Below are positions 36,785-45,256 of a stretch of DNA of 64,000 nt, piece by piece. The DNA is taken from positions 35,814 through 99,813 of the forward strand of contig CAYUQT010000034.1 in assembly GCA_964446835.1 (NCBI GenBank), read 5' to 3'. Position 1 is the first letter of the stretch. Each line of letters opens with the position of its first letter. The notes under the pieces were generated by a model that saw only the letters and a list, made by a program, of their open reading frames with translations, was not told the DNA's origin and did no database searches. The position numbers and the translations under genes are program-made. This DNA comes from CAYUQT01 sp964446835. Lineage in GTDB: Bacteria > Planctomycetota > Phycisphaerae > UBA1845 > JAFGLZ01.

Positions 36785-37612
36785 ATGACTGAACGGCGAT
36801 TCTACTGTCACCCCCTTCGCGAAGGGCACGCGACGCTCGTGGAGACCGAGGCTCATCACGCGAGTCATGTCGTCAGGATTCGAGCCGGACAGACGGTGCG
36901 ACTCTTCGACGGACAGGGGCTGGAGGCATTGGCTGTCGTCGAGGCGGTCGGCCGTGGGAAGGTCGAGCTTCTCGTCAGCGAGGTCATTCCCTCCGATTCC
37001 AGTACGGGGTGCCAACCCATCACGGTCTCCGTGCCAATGCCCAAGGGGGATCGAGCGGATTTTCTGGTGGAGAAGCTGACGGAACTTGGAGTCCAGGAGA
37101 TTTGGCCTCTCATCAGCGGGCGGACCGTGGTCGAGCCCGGAAGCGGAAAGCTGGAGCACTGGCGCCGCGTGAGTATATCGGCGGCAAAACAGTCGAGGCG
37201 ATCCTTCCTGCCGAAGATCGCCTCGCCGATTTCCATTTCCGAGTTGATTGGCTGTTTCCCGCGATACCTAGCGACGATGTGGGGCAGCGTGCGACCGGAC
37301 GCGAAGCCTCTGCTCGCTCACCTGAGGACGATCCTTCCAGAGTCCGATCGATTGTCGGCTCGGCAGGCGGGACTGTCCGCTCAGGGGGCACGAGGGCCAG
37401 AGGATAAGAGCGTCCTGATCATCATTGGTCCCGAAGGAGGTTGGGAGGAAGCGGAAGAATCGTTGCTCATGAACGCAGGAGCCGTACCTGTCAGTCTCGG
37501 TGCTTCTGTGCTACGCGTAGAGACGGCGGCAATGGTGGTGGTAGCCGTGACGGCCGCCTGGCTGGAATCGGGATGTCCGCCTTCTAAGCCGAATTGGACA
37601 GCTAATTGTTGA
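36785..37612 (+). CDS. rsmE: 16S rRNA (uracil(1498)-N(3))-methyltransferase
   Basis: A SPOUT-class methyltransferase that modifies U1498 of 16S rRNA with SAM. The N-terminal PUA-like domain begins MTERRFYC and contains HASHVVRIRAGQTVRLFDGQG. The knot region has VPMPKGDRADFLVEKLTELGV, IIGPEGGWEEAEE and VSLGASVLRVETAAM, all diagnostic. The 275-residue length is slightly longer than usual because of an insertion around residues 165-205. A TATAAT box lies 6 bases before the ATG, so the message may be leaderless. Confidence 0.93.
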   Translation: MTERRFYCHPLREGHATLVETEAHHASHVVRIRAGQTVRLFDGQGLEALAVVEAVGRGKVELLVSEVIPSDSSTGCQPITVSVPMPKGDRADFLVEKLTELGVQEIWPLISGRTVVEPGSGKLEHWRRVSISAAKQSRRSFLPKIASPISISELIGCFPRYLATMWGSVRPDAKPLLAHLRTILPESDRLSARQAGLSAQGARGPEDKSVLIIIGPEGGWEEAEESLLMNAGAVPVSLGASVLRVETAAMVVVAVTAAWLESGCPPSKPNWTANC

Positions 37613-37805
37613 AGACCGGATGTGAGGCTGCCCAATATGCGCCGTGAAGTCCTAGACTCGCGATGTCGCGGATGTCGGTGTACCGTCCCCTGGCAGCTTG
37701 ACCCACCCGGCGGGGGGGGCTACGCTGCCATGCAGCGCGTCATCCCTGATCACGAACCCCCAGAATGTGGCGAGGGGGTAGCAGTGAGTTCTGTGGAGAT
37801 CGTCA

Positions 37806-38567
37806 ATGCCCGATGAGTTGGTTAAGGCGTGTCTAAACCTTCATGCCGTGCTTCCGAATCTGGAGGAGCTGATCGCCTTCGACGTCGAGGCCCGGCAATT
37901 GACCTCGACGTGGGACATAGCGATTGAATTCAACGTTCATAACGGCCCACGGGCTCATGTGGTTATCCGAAACGGACAATGCCGTGTTGGACGCGGTCCG
38001 TCGGATCGATGCGATGTCAGGCTGTGGTTCACATCGCCGGCGCACCTGAACGCGATGTTCGCGAACAAGGGCACACCGATTCCGACGAAGGGGTTCACAC
38101 GTCTGGGATTCGTGTCCAAGGAGTTTCTGAAACTCACGGGGCGGCTCGAGCACTTTCTCCGTGCTTCTCCGGAGATGCTGAAAGACACGAAGGTCTTCGA
38201 TTTCGTCACGCGATGCATGCTGTTCACGGCAGTGTATGGCCTTCGCGAGCTGTGTGAACATGATCCGGGCGTGAGCGACCTCGTGGAGCATACCCCCATG
38301 GGCGTTGCGGAGTTTGCCATATTGCCCGACGGACCGGCTGCCCATCTCACCCGCGCCGACCACGGATTCAGCGTGGCCAAGGGAACGGCCTCTTCGCCCA
38401 ATGCCCGGATGCAGTTCCGCAATTCCCAGGTATGCTATGATCTGCTGAATGGGCGAATCGACGCCTTCGCCGCCTTGGGACGCGGCGATGTGACCGCCAC
38501 GGGGTTTCTGCCCCTGGTCGATCAACTCAACGCGATCCTCGAACGCCTTGAGCCCTACTTGAAATAG
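37806..38567 (+). CDS. SCP2 sterol-binding-domain-like protein
   Basis: A 253-residue protein with two SCP2-like stretches: residues 35-125 (WDIAIEFNVHNGPRAHVVIRNG, DVRLWFTSPAHLNAMFANKG) and a shorter one near the C-terminus (NARMQFRNSQVCYDLLNGRI, AALGRGDVTATGFLPLVDQL). The fold holds a hydrophobic ligand in known members. It lies 16 bases before a class III aminotransferase and in the same operon as a transketolase half. This suggests a shared pathway for a hydrophobic or amino sugar product, but nothing in the sequence names it. No signal peptide, so cytoplasmic. Confidence 0.68.
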   Translation: MPDELVKACLNLHAVLPNLEELIAFDVEARQLTSTWDIAIEFNVHNGPRAHVVIRNGQCRVGRGPSDRCDVRLWFTSPAHLNAMFANKGTPIPTKGFTRLGFVSKEFLKLTGRLEHFLRASPEMLKDTKVFDFVTRCMLFTAVYGLRELCEHDPGVSDLVEHTPMGVAEFAILPDGPAAHLTRADHGFSVAKGTASSPNARMQFRNSQVCYDLLNGRIDAFAALGRGDVTATGFLPLVDQLNAILERLEPYLK

Positions 38568-38583
38568 ACAGGAGTGTACAGGC

Positions 38584-39855
38584 ATGTCGCAAGCCGGTAC
38601 GAAACCTTCAACGACCGAACCAACCTGTTCCTTCACCCGCTCGATCGAACTGTTCGAACGGGCCACCAAGGTGATTCCGTGCGGGATCTACGGACATTTC
38701 ACCCCCGCCCTTCAGACGCCGGGGGCGGTGCCGTACTACGCCGTTCGCGCCGAGGGCACCCGATTCTGGGATGTCGATGGCAACGAGTATCTCGATTGGC
38801 TCTGCGCGTATGGTCCGATGCTACTGGGATACAACCATCCGAAGGTTGAGGCCGCCGCCGCGCGTCAGCGAGCCTTGGCGGATTGTGTCACCCTGGCCAG
38901 TCCGATCATGGTGGAACTGGCAGAGCGGATGGTGGCCATGACTCCCTTTGCGGATTGGTTCGTCTTCGGCAAGAACGGTTCCGACATGACCACATGGGCT
39001 GTTCAGGTTGCGCGAGCGCACACCGGACGGGACAAGGTGATCATGGCTCAGGGGGCCTACCACGGCAAGGACCCGTGGTGTACCCCCGGTCATGCGGGGT
39101 TGACGATTCAGGACCGCGAGTGCGTTCTGACGTTCCGATGGAACGACCTGGCCGGACTCCGTGAGCTTGTGGATCGCCACCGTGGCCGCGTGGCGGCGAT
39201 CATCCTCACCCCCTGGCATTTCCCGAACTGGTGGGACAGTGAACTGCCGGCCAAAGACTACTTCGCGGGTATTCGCAAGCTGTGCGATGACGAAGGAATC
39301 GTCCTTATCCTCGACGATGTCCGGTCGTGTTTTCGTCTCCATATGGGTGGTAGCGGGGAATACTTCGGGTTCAGGCCGGATCTGGCAACCTACTGCAAGG
39401 CCATCGCCAACGGCTACCCGATCAGCGCCTGCGGCGGCAATGCAACCCTGAAAGCTGCGGCCAGCAAGGTCTTCCTGACCGGAAGCTATTGGTTCAGCGC
39501 CGTCCCCATGGCGGCGGCGATGGCAACATTGGATGAACTCGATGCCAGCGACGGAATCGCCCACATGTTCCGGTTGGGACAGAAGCTCTGTGAAGAACTG
39601 ACACAATGTGCGGCGTCGCACGGCTTCCGCCTGACATGCAGCGGACACCCTTCGATGCCGTTTATACGGTTCACGGACGACCCGAACATGTATCACAATC
39701 AGGTCTGGTGCGCGGAAATGACCCGAAGGGGTGTATTTGTCCATCCGCACCACAACTGGTTCATATCCGTTGCACACACCGACGAGGATGTGCAGCATAC
39801 TCTCGATGTGGCGGACACGGCCTTCGCAGTCTTGCGAGGACGACAGATCGGCTAA
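38584..39855 (+). CDS. Class III aminotransferase, glutamate-1-semialdehyde aminomutase family
   Basis: A 423-residue PLP enzyme. FDVDGNEYLDW-like sequence (FWDVDGNEYLDWLCAYGPM) opens the core, FGKNGSDMTTWAVQVARAHT is the cofactor-binding segment, LILDDVRSCFRLH carries the PLP aspartate, and YCKAIANGYPISACGG carries the Schiff-base lysine. It resembles HemL but differs in several core motifs, so it is probably not the haem enzyme. hemC lies 4 kb away on the other strand. It is cotranscribed with the SCP2-like protein and followed by a transketolase half. Confidence 0.85.
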   Translation: MSQAGTKPSTTEPTCSFTRSIELFERATKVIPCGIYGHFTPALQTPGAVPYYAVRAEGTRFWDVDGNEYLDWLCAYGPMLLGYNHPKVEAAAARQRALADCVTLASPIMVELAERMVAMTPFADWFVFGKNGSDMTTWAVQVARAHTGRDKVIMAQGAYHGKDPWCTPGHAGLTIQDRECVLTFRWNDLAGLRELVDRHRGRVAAIILTPWHFPNWWDSELPAKDYFAGIRKLCDDEGIVLILDDVRSCFRLHMGGSGEYFGFRPDLATYCKAIANGYPISACGGNATLKAAASKVFLTGSYWFSAVPMAAAMATLDELDASDGIAHMFRLGQKLCEELTQCAASHGFRLTCSGHPSMPFIRFTDDPNMYHNQVWCAEMTRRGVFVHPHHNWFISVAHTDEDVQHTLDVADTAFAVLRGRQIG

Positions 39856-39971
39856 GTGGTTCTTTGGGGTTGCGAACCTGCCCGGCGAGTGGCAGAATCG
39901 CCCAACAGGTCCGCAGTAACCAAGGCAGGGCAATCCCTTCCCTGCAAGATTCCGAAGGAGAAACGGTTCTC

Positions 39972-40835
39972 ATGCCCGTGGCAGAAGACGACATTCGGCG
40001 GCTGGAAGAGAAGGCCTGGCAGATCCGCCGGCTGTGCCTGACCATCACCGGTTGGGCCGGCGGGGGGCACATCGGTGGTTCGCTCAGCCAGACCGACATG
40101 CTGGTGGCGCTCTATCACCAGTTCATGCGGGTCGATCCGAAACGCCCGCAATGGGAAGAACGCGACCGCTTCGTGTTGAGCAAGGGCCACGGCGGTCTGG
40201 GCCATGCGGCCGTGCTGGGCGATTGGGGGTTCTTCGAGTGCGAGTTGCTGCGCAGCTTCAATAAGACCCATTCACCTTTCGGGATGCATCTGGATGCGGC
40301 CAAGGTCCCCGGCGTCGATGCCTCGACCGGATCCCTCGGACATGGGCTGGGCATCGCCGTGGGCATGGCGATGGGCGCCCGGTTTCAGGGCAAGAGCTGG
40401 CACACCTACTGTATCTGCGGAGATGGGGAGCTCTGTGAGGGATCGATCTGGGAAGCCGCCCTGTCCGCAGCTCAGTTCAAGGTTACCAACCTGACGGTCA
40501 TGATCGACCGAAACATGCTGATGATCGACGGTTTCACTGAGAACATCATGGGTCTCGAGCCTCTCGGAAAGAAGTGGGAGTCCTTCGGCTGGTACGTCCA
40601 GGAGATCGACGGACACAACATGCGAGAGATCTGCAAGGCCATCGAGAATGCCCAGGCTCAGAAGGAACGACCGCCCGTCATCATCTGCAAGACAATCAAA
40701 GGCAAGGGCGTCGACTTCATGGAGAACAAGCCGGAGTGGCATTACGGCGGTCTGGACAGTGCCATGCTTCAGAAGGCACTCGAGGCCTTGGACAGGTCCT
40801 GCGGCCGAACCACAGGCGCCAAGCCGATCGAGTGA
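39972..40835 (+). CDS. Transketolase N-terminal half (thiamine-diphosphate-binding subunit)
   Basis: A 287-residue stand-alone N-terminal transketolase subunit starting at ATG 39972, with AAGGAG upstream. GGHIGGSLSQTDMLVALYH and LSKGHGGLGHAAVL are conserved; the ThDP/Mg site is ICGDGELCEGSIWEAALSA with VMIDRN. ICKTIKGKGVDFMENKPEWHYG closes the domain. In split transketolases the C-terminal half normally follows directly, but here the next gene is cheB on the other strand. The partner must be elsewhere or the protein has another role. It belongs to the operon with the SCP2-like and aminotransferase genes. Confidence 0.88.
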   Translation: MPVAEDDIRRLEEKAWQIRRLCLTITGWAGGGHIGGSLSQTDMLVALYHQFMRVDPKRPQWEERDRFVLSKGHGGLGHAAVLGDWGFFECELLRSFNKTHSPFGMHLDAAKVPGVDASTGSLGHGLGIAVGMAMGARFQGKSWHTYCICGDGELCEGSIWEAALSAAQFKVTNLTVMIDRNMLMIDGFTENIMGLEPLGKKWESFGWYVQEIDGHNMREICKAIENAQAQKERPPVIICKTIKGKGVDFMENKPEWHYGGLDSAMLQKALEALDRSCGRTTGAKPIE

Positions 40836-40907
40836 TGGTACCACAGGATCGGTGGGGCGGGCCGAACCCTTGCCTCCCTACACGTCGGGGCAACGGGGAG
40901 CGATTCT

Positions 40908-42005
40908 CTACTTGGCCGTCAATGTGGCGGCTCGCCGGTCGGACGATGGCGCGTTCGGGCGGGTCAGGGCTGCCGATATCGCCTGTGGAATGTTGACCAG
41001 ACTGACCACCCGGTCGACACCACCCCGCTGAATGGCCTCTTTGGGCATGCCGAAGACCACACAGCTCCGTTCATCCTGGGCGATCGTGGAAGCCCCGGCC
41101 TGGTGCATGGCGAGCATGCCGTCGGCTCCGTCCGCTCCCATTCCGGTCAGCATGACACCTACCGCCGACGATCCGGCCGCTTTGGCCACCGACTGGAACA
41201 ATACTTCCACACTGGGCCTGTGACGGCATACCAGAGGCCCCGTGCGGCTGCGAGCCAGCCATCCGTTTCCACGCTTTTCTATGGTTAGGTGATAATTCCC
41301 GTGCGCCAGTACCGCCATACCGGGTTCGAGTGGGACACTCTCCGGAGCTTCGATGACGTTCATGGGCGATTTGCGATTCAGGCGTTCGGCGAAGGCCGCC
41401 GTGAACCCCTCCGGCATGTGCTGGACGATCACGGTAGGGGGGGAATCCGCCGGCATGTTGGCTAGAATCGACGCCAAAGCCTCGGTGCCGCCGGTGCTGG
41501 CGCCGATCGCGATCAGATGTCGGTTCGGCTCGACGCCACGAGCACGCAGGGAGTTGATCCGCGATGCTTCTCGGAAGACGGGACGGGGCCTGCGAATGGC
41601 CCTGTGGGCGGCCTTGACCTTATCGATAAGCTGGTCCATGACCTCGCGGATGGCCGTCGAGGTATGGTCCGGCTTGTGCATGACGTCTACGGCGCCCTTT
41701 TCGAGGGCCTCCAGTGCCGCCTTGGCTCCCGCGTACGTCAGCGTACTGAACATGATCACCGGAACCGGATAGTTCTTCATGAGTCGGTCGAGGAACTCCA
41801 GGCCGCTCATCCGGGGCATTTCCACATCCAGGGTGATGACGTCCGGCCGGTGCGCCACAATCATGTCGCGGGCTTCGTAGGCGTCGGACGCGGCGCCGAT
41901 GATCTCGATCTCAGGATCACGAGCCATCTCTCGCGAGAGGATCGTCCGCACCAGGGCGGAATCATCGACGATTAGCACGCGGATTTTCTTGGGGAAGAGG
42001 CTCAA
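40908..42005 (-). CDS. cheB: Chemotaxis response regulator protein-glutamate methylesterase
   Basis: CheB removes methyl groups and deamidates chemoreceptors for adaptation. The receiver domain has DD14/15 and the phosphorylation site D60 (ITLDVEMPRMSG). The esterase domain has the triad S170 (GASTGG), H196 (QHMPEGFT) and D292 (TGMGADGADG). The 365-residue length is typical. Its ATG overlaps the cheD stop, so it is the last gene of a cheR-cheD-cheB operon. Confidence 0.96.
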   Translation of the reverse strand: MSLFPKKIRVLIVDDSALVRTILSREMARDPEIEIIGAASDAYEARDMIVAHRPDVITLDVEMPRMSGLEFLDRLMKNYPVPVIMFSTLTYAGAKAALEALEKGAVDVMHKPDHTSTAIREVMDQLIDKVKAAHRAIRRPRPVFREASRINSLRARGVEPNRHLIAIGASTGGTEALASILANMPADSPPTVIVQHMPEGFTAAFAERLNRKSPMNVIEAPESVPLEPGMAVLAHGNYHLTIEKRGNGWLARSRTGPLVCRHRPSVEVLFQSVAKAAGSSAVGVMLTGMGADGADGMLAMHQAGASTIAQDERSCVVFGMPKEAIQRGGVDRVVSLVNIPQAISAALTRPNAPSSDRRAATLTAK

Positions 42006-42514
42006 GGTCGCGTCCTCCTGTTGGCGCCGGCTTTCTCAATACAGTTAGGCTGGATGATCGAGATGGTGATATCTCCGGTGCCCGTGTTGAAGAATACCCT
42101 CCTACCGAATTCTCCGCCGGTCTCCTCACGCAGGATCGGGATCCCATATCTCATGAGCATCTCGACGGCCAGTTCGCGATTGGCGGCGCCAACCTGCGGG
42201 CCTTTCTCGCCGCCCACCGGTCGTCCTCCGCCCACCACATAGGCCTTCAGGTTCCCACGAAGTGCACCTGCACGCTGGATCTCTGCCATAAGTCTCTCGA
42301 CGCTCGTGGCCCCATATCGCCCGTCAGCTTTGGTGGCGTCCTTCCCGGGGTACGGAAGCAGGTAATGATTGATGCCGCCGATCTTCCGTTTCGGATCGTG
42401 CAGGCACACCGCCACACAACTCCCCAGGATGGTTTTTACCAGGACGGCCTCTCTGCTGATGTAGAGCTGGCCCGGCTCGAGGAATACTCCGATGTCCGAG
42501 TAACTGATCTTCAT
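42002..42514 (-). CDS. cheD: Chemoreceptor glutamine deamidase
   Basis: CheD deamidates receptor glutamines and can stimulate CheC. The 170-residue protein has the cysteine-histidine pair of the family: C33 in ILGSCVAVCLHD and H50 in GGINHYLLP, with AYVVGGGRP-type sequence and VGAANRELAVEML further on. It overlaps cheB by four bases and starts 4 bases after cheR. No cheC gene is seen here. Confidence 0.94.
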   Translation of the reverse strand: MKISYSDIGVFLEPGQLYISREAVLVKTILGSCVAVCLHDPKRKIGGINHYLLPYPGKDATKADGRYGATSVERLMAEIQRAGALRGNLKAYVVGGGRPVGGEKGPQVGAANRELAVEMLMRYGIPILREETGGEFGRRVFFNTGTGDITISIIQPNCIEKAGANRRTRP

Positions 42515-42518
42515 CGTT

Positions 42519-43361
42519 TCACTTTCGATAGACGGCCGGCTCGACGTATTGGTAGCTGTGTTTTATGGAATTCAGGCTCTCGCTGTGCCCAATCAACAGA
42601 AGTCCACCGGGTTTGAGATGTTGGTGGAACCGAGCGACCAGCCCCTGTTGCGTCGGACGGTCGAAGTAGATCATGACGTTGCGGCACAGGATCGCATCGA
42701 AGGGGTGCCTGAACGGGAAGGTCGGTTGCATCAGGTTGAACCGGCCGAAGGTGATCAGTTTTCGGATCTCCGGCACCACCTGAACCTGGTTCGCCCTGCG
42801 CCCGCCATATCCCGCAAAGTAGCTGCGGGAGAAGCCCGCCGGCAGCGTCCCCAGGCGTATGGAGTCGTACACTCCAAGCTTCGCCTGACTGAGCATCTGC
42901 ACCGACAAATCGGTCGCAAGGATCTTCAGTTCGACATCCGGCCGGTGCTTGATCAGGTCGTGGATGGTCATACCGACGGAGTAGGGCTCCTCGCCACTGC
43001 TGCAGCCGGCCGACCAGATTCGAATCGTCCACTTCCGGCCACCGTTCTGGCGCAGGCCATCCTGAACCATCTTGCTGAGAAGCTCAAAATGGTGCTTCTC
43101 TCTGAAGAAATGTGTGGTATTTGTGCTGATGGCGTCCAGCAACATAGCCAGCTCTTCGCCGCTATGATCGTTCAGGACGTATTCGTAGTACTCTTTGAAG
43201 CTGCGGAATTGCTTCGCCCGAAGCCGCTTGCCCAGGCGTGCACGCACCAGATGCTGCTTCTCGCCGCCCAGATTGATTCCGCTGTGGGCGTAGACCAGTT
43301 GACGAAACAGCTCGTACTCCCGGTCGGTTAGGTCCGTAGGCCCTGTGAGATCGTAACCCAC
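42519..43361 (-). CDS. cheR: Chemotaxis protein-glutamate O-methyltransferase
   Basis: CheR methylates chemoreceptor glutamates with SAM. The helical N-domain contains LTDREYELFRQLVYAHSGIN and STNTTHFFREKHHF. The methyltransferase motif is IWSAGCSSGEEPYSVGMTI, and FDAILCRNVMIYFDRPTQQ is diagnostic. The 280-residue protein starts with GTG 43361, preceded by GGAGTG. It is the first gene of the che operon. A sigma-28-like promoter lies about 75 bases upstream. Confidence 0.95.
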   Translation of the reverse strand: MGYDLTGPTDLTDREYELFRQLVYAHSGINLGGEKQHLVRARLGKRLRAKQFRSFKEYYEYVLNDHSGEELAMLLDAISTNTTHFFREKHHFELLSKMVQDGLRQNGGRKWTIRIWSAGCSSGEEPYSVGMTIHDLIKHRPDVELKILATDLSVQMLSQAKLGVYDSIRLGTLPAGFSRSYFAGYGGRRANQVQVVPEIRKLITFGRFNLMQPTFPFRHPFDAILCRNVMIYFDRPTQQGLVARFHQHLKPGGLLLIGHSESLNSIKHSYQYVEPAVYRK

Positions 43362-43435
43362 GCCGTCACTCCATAATCAAAACGTCAACATGACTTCTCT
43401 AAAGGGGCCCAGTGAGGCCCAGGTCTCCAGGTCAT

Positions 43436-43463
43436 CTATCGGTTCAAAACTGAGTCGAGTTTG
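43436..43463 (-). promoter_or_regulatory. Sigma-28 (FliA)-like promoter for cheR-cheD-cheB
   Basis: On the minus strand CAAACTCG (43463-43456) and ACCGATAG (43443-43436) resemble the TAAAGTTT and GCCGATAA elements of flagellar sigma-28 promoters, with a 12-base spacer instead of 11. The match is partial. Confidence 0.3.
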
Positions 43464-43525
43464 GTCAGAAATCAGCACAAGAAGAGATATGAGAGTGTCA
43501 GTAGTCTGTGGATGTCGATACGGGA

Positions 43526-44155
43526 TCATATTGCCGTCGTCGCGCGTTGGACGGCGATGAACCCGTCATCAAGTCGCACGACGGAATAACAGGGGGGGAT
43601 TTCAGCAGCAACAATCGGGGGACGCGGCTGAAGGACGATCAGTACACCAACAGGGCACAGGATAGGGGAAGCTTCGCCAAGAAGCCGCAAGACGATGTCT
43701 CTTTGAGCACGAGAGGCAACGGCGCGATCCACGCCGATCCGACGTAACAGATTCGCAGCCGGACGGAATCGTCGCAACAGGTTCTTAATCACATTGCGCC
43801 ATCGGCCATGAACCCCTGGCTCCACCGGCGGATTGAACAAGGCGAGATCGTACTGACGATCGGTCGGAATGTCTCGACAGAGGTCCGATACGAACGCATC
43901 AACGTGGAGTCCATTGAGGCGGGCATTGCGGGAGGCCAAGTCTACGGCTCGGGGATCTATATCACAGGCCTCGACCACAGCGCCAACCTGGGCGAGTCGG
44001 ATTCCGACGTAGCCCGATCCGCATCCGATGTCGATCACGCGAGGGCTGCTCCAGCCCCTTTCGCGCACCGTTACGACAGCCATGTCCACGAGCAGGTCGG
44101 CCTCGAACCCCGGCTGTGAGACGGACAGATCCGGAATCAGTTGGACGTCGACCAT
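43526..44155 (-). CDS. Class I SAM-dependent methyltransferase, HemK/PrmC-like
   Basis: A 209-residue methyltransferase. VIDIGCGSGYVGIRLAQ binds SAM, EACDIDPRAVDLASRNA is motif II, and LALFNPPVEP is the NPP(Y/V) motif typical of enzymes that methylate planar nitrogen in glutamine, adenine or guanine. There is no PrmC N-domain. I start at ATG 44155, behind GGGAG, which makes an overlap of 19 bases with hemC; a GTG at 44170 is possible. The translation overlap indicates cotranscription with hemC, but the substrate is unknown. Confidence 0.82.
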   Translation of the reverse strand: MVDVQLIPDLSVSQPGFEADLLVDMAVVTVRERGWSSPRVIDIGCGSGYVGIRLAQVGAVVEACDIDPRAVDLASRNARLNGLHVDAFVSDLCRDIPTDRQYDLALFNPPVEPGVHGRWRNVIKNLLRRFRPAANLLRRIGVDRAVASRAQRDIVLRLLGEASPILCPVGVLIVLQPRPPIVAAEIPPCYSVVRLDDGFIAVQRATTAI

Positions 44156-45087
44156 GGGTGCTCCCGGCACGCCTGGAGAATGGACGCGGCTCCTTCATCC
44201 ACAAGTCGCCGGACGACCTTGTCGGCCAGGTCGGACCATCCGTCTGCCGGGGCTTCCACCTCTGCATGAATGTGCTGCCGCCCATCCGGACTGACCACCA
44301 CGGCCTTGCACGTCATCCGATCGCCATGAACAACAGCGATCACTCCGACCGGCGCCTGACATCCCCCCTGGAGATGCTCCAGGATGCGACGTTCGCACAA
44401 GGTTGCTGTATAGGTCGGAACGTGATGGAGACAAGCGATCGCTCCGGCGACGTCGGGGGACTCCGCTCGCGACTGAATCGCCAGCGTCCCCTGACCGGCA
44501 GCCGGAACCATCTGGTCGACGTCGAGGACCTGTGTGATCCGATCCGTCAACGCCAAGCGTTTCAGCCCCGCCATCGCCAACAGTGTCGCGTCGCACTGGG
44601 CGTCCACTTGAACCTTCCGAATGCGAGTGTCTACGTTGCCGCGGAGAACGGTGAACGTCAGGTCCGGGCGGGTGATTCGAAGCTGGGCCTGACGTCGAAG
44701 GCTGCTGGTGCCAAGGACGGCACCGCCGGGTAGATTCGCCAGAGAAACCCCGTTGCGGCTGATCAGGGCGTCGCGGGGATCCTCCCGCAGCGGTGTGGCT
44801 GCCAGAGTGAGCCCCTCGGGCATCCGCGTCGGCAGGTCCTTGGCCGAGTGGACCGCAAGGTCGATGGTGCCTGCCAGGAGTTCGCTCTCCAGTTCGGCGG
44901 TGAATAAACCCTTGCCACCGATCGCTGGAAGTGCGGCCTTCTGCTGTCGATCGCCTTGTGTGATGATCTTCCGGATGACGATGCTCAGGCTCGGGTGATG
45001 AGATCGCAGTTGGTCGGCAACCCAATGGGTCTGGGCCATCGCCAGGGCAGAACCTCGGGTTCCGATGGTAAGTTGCGGGTCGGGCAT
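44137..45087 (-). CDS. hemC: Hydroxymethylbilane synthase (porphobilinogen deaminase)
   Basis: HemC joins four porphobilinogens into hydroxymethylbilane in haem and corrinoid synthesis. TIGTRGSALAMAQ opens domain 1, HSAKDLPT and GTSSLRRQAQL carry active-site residues, and GNVDTRIRK is conserved. C243 in GGCQAPVG holds the dipyrromethane cofactor. The 316-residue length is usual. A perfect TATAAT lies 8 bases before the ATG without a Shine-Dalgarno site of usual spacing, so the message may be leaderless. Confidence 0.96.
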   Translation of the reverse strand: MPDPQLTIGTRGSALAMAQTHWVADQLRSHHPSLSIVIRKIITQGDRQQKAALPAIGGKGLFTAELESELLAGTIDLAVHSAKDLPTRMPEGLTLAATPLREDPRDALISRNGVSLANLPGGAVLGTSSLRRQAQLRITRPDLTFTVLRGNVDTRIRKVQVDAQCDATLLAMAGLKRLALTDRITQVLDVDQMVPAAGQGTLAIQSRAESPDVAGAIACLHHVPTYTATLCERRILEHLQGGCQAPVGVIAVVHGDRMTCKAVVVSPDGRQHIHAEVEAPADGWSDLADKVVRRLVDEGAASILQACREHPWSTSN

Positions 45088-45095
45088 AGGAGCTG

Positions 45096-45101
45096 ATTAT
45101 A
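45096..45101 (-). promoter_or_regulatory. TATAAT box immediately before hemC
   Basis: The minus strand reads TATAAT at 45101-45096, only 8 bases before the hemC ATG at 45087. No good -35 hexamer is visible. Transcription would begin within about three bases of the start codon. Confidence 0.45.
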
Positions 45102-45256
45102 GCGGTTCGCCCCTTCACGCCCACGCGGATTCCACGGCGATCCTCTTGCCTCTGATCTTGTAAGCGTGCTGTCGCTGTTCTAGGATATGAGCCCGAATGG
45201 AATTATGCGGCTGGCGGGGAAGTGGCCGACAAGCATTGCGTTGATGGAGATATCCC

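Noticed and set aside
37622..37816. 64-codon frame between rsmE and the SCP2-like gene
   Set aside because: No Shine-Dalgarno site, unusual composition, and it overlaps the next gene. I treat it as non-coding.
38584..39855. hemL (glutamate-1-semialdehyde aminomutase) as gene name
   Set aside because: Family membership is clear, but core motifs differ from HemL and the neighbours do not belong to haem synthesis, so no symbol is given.
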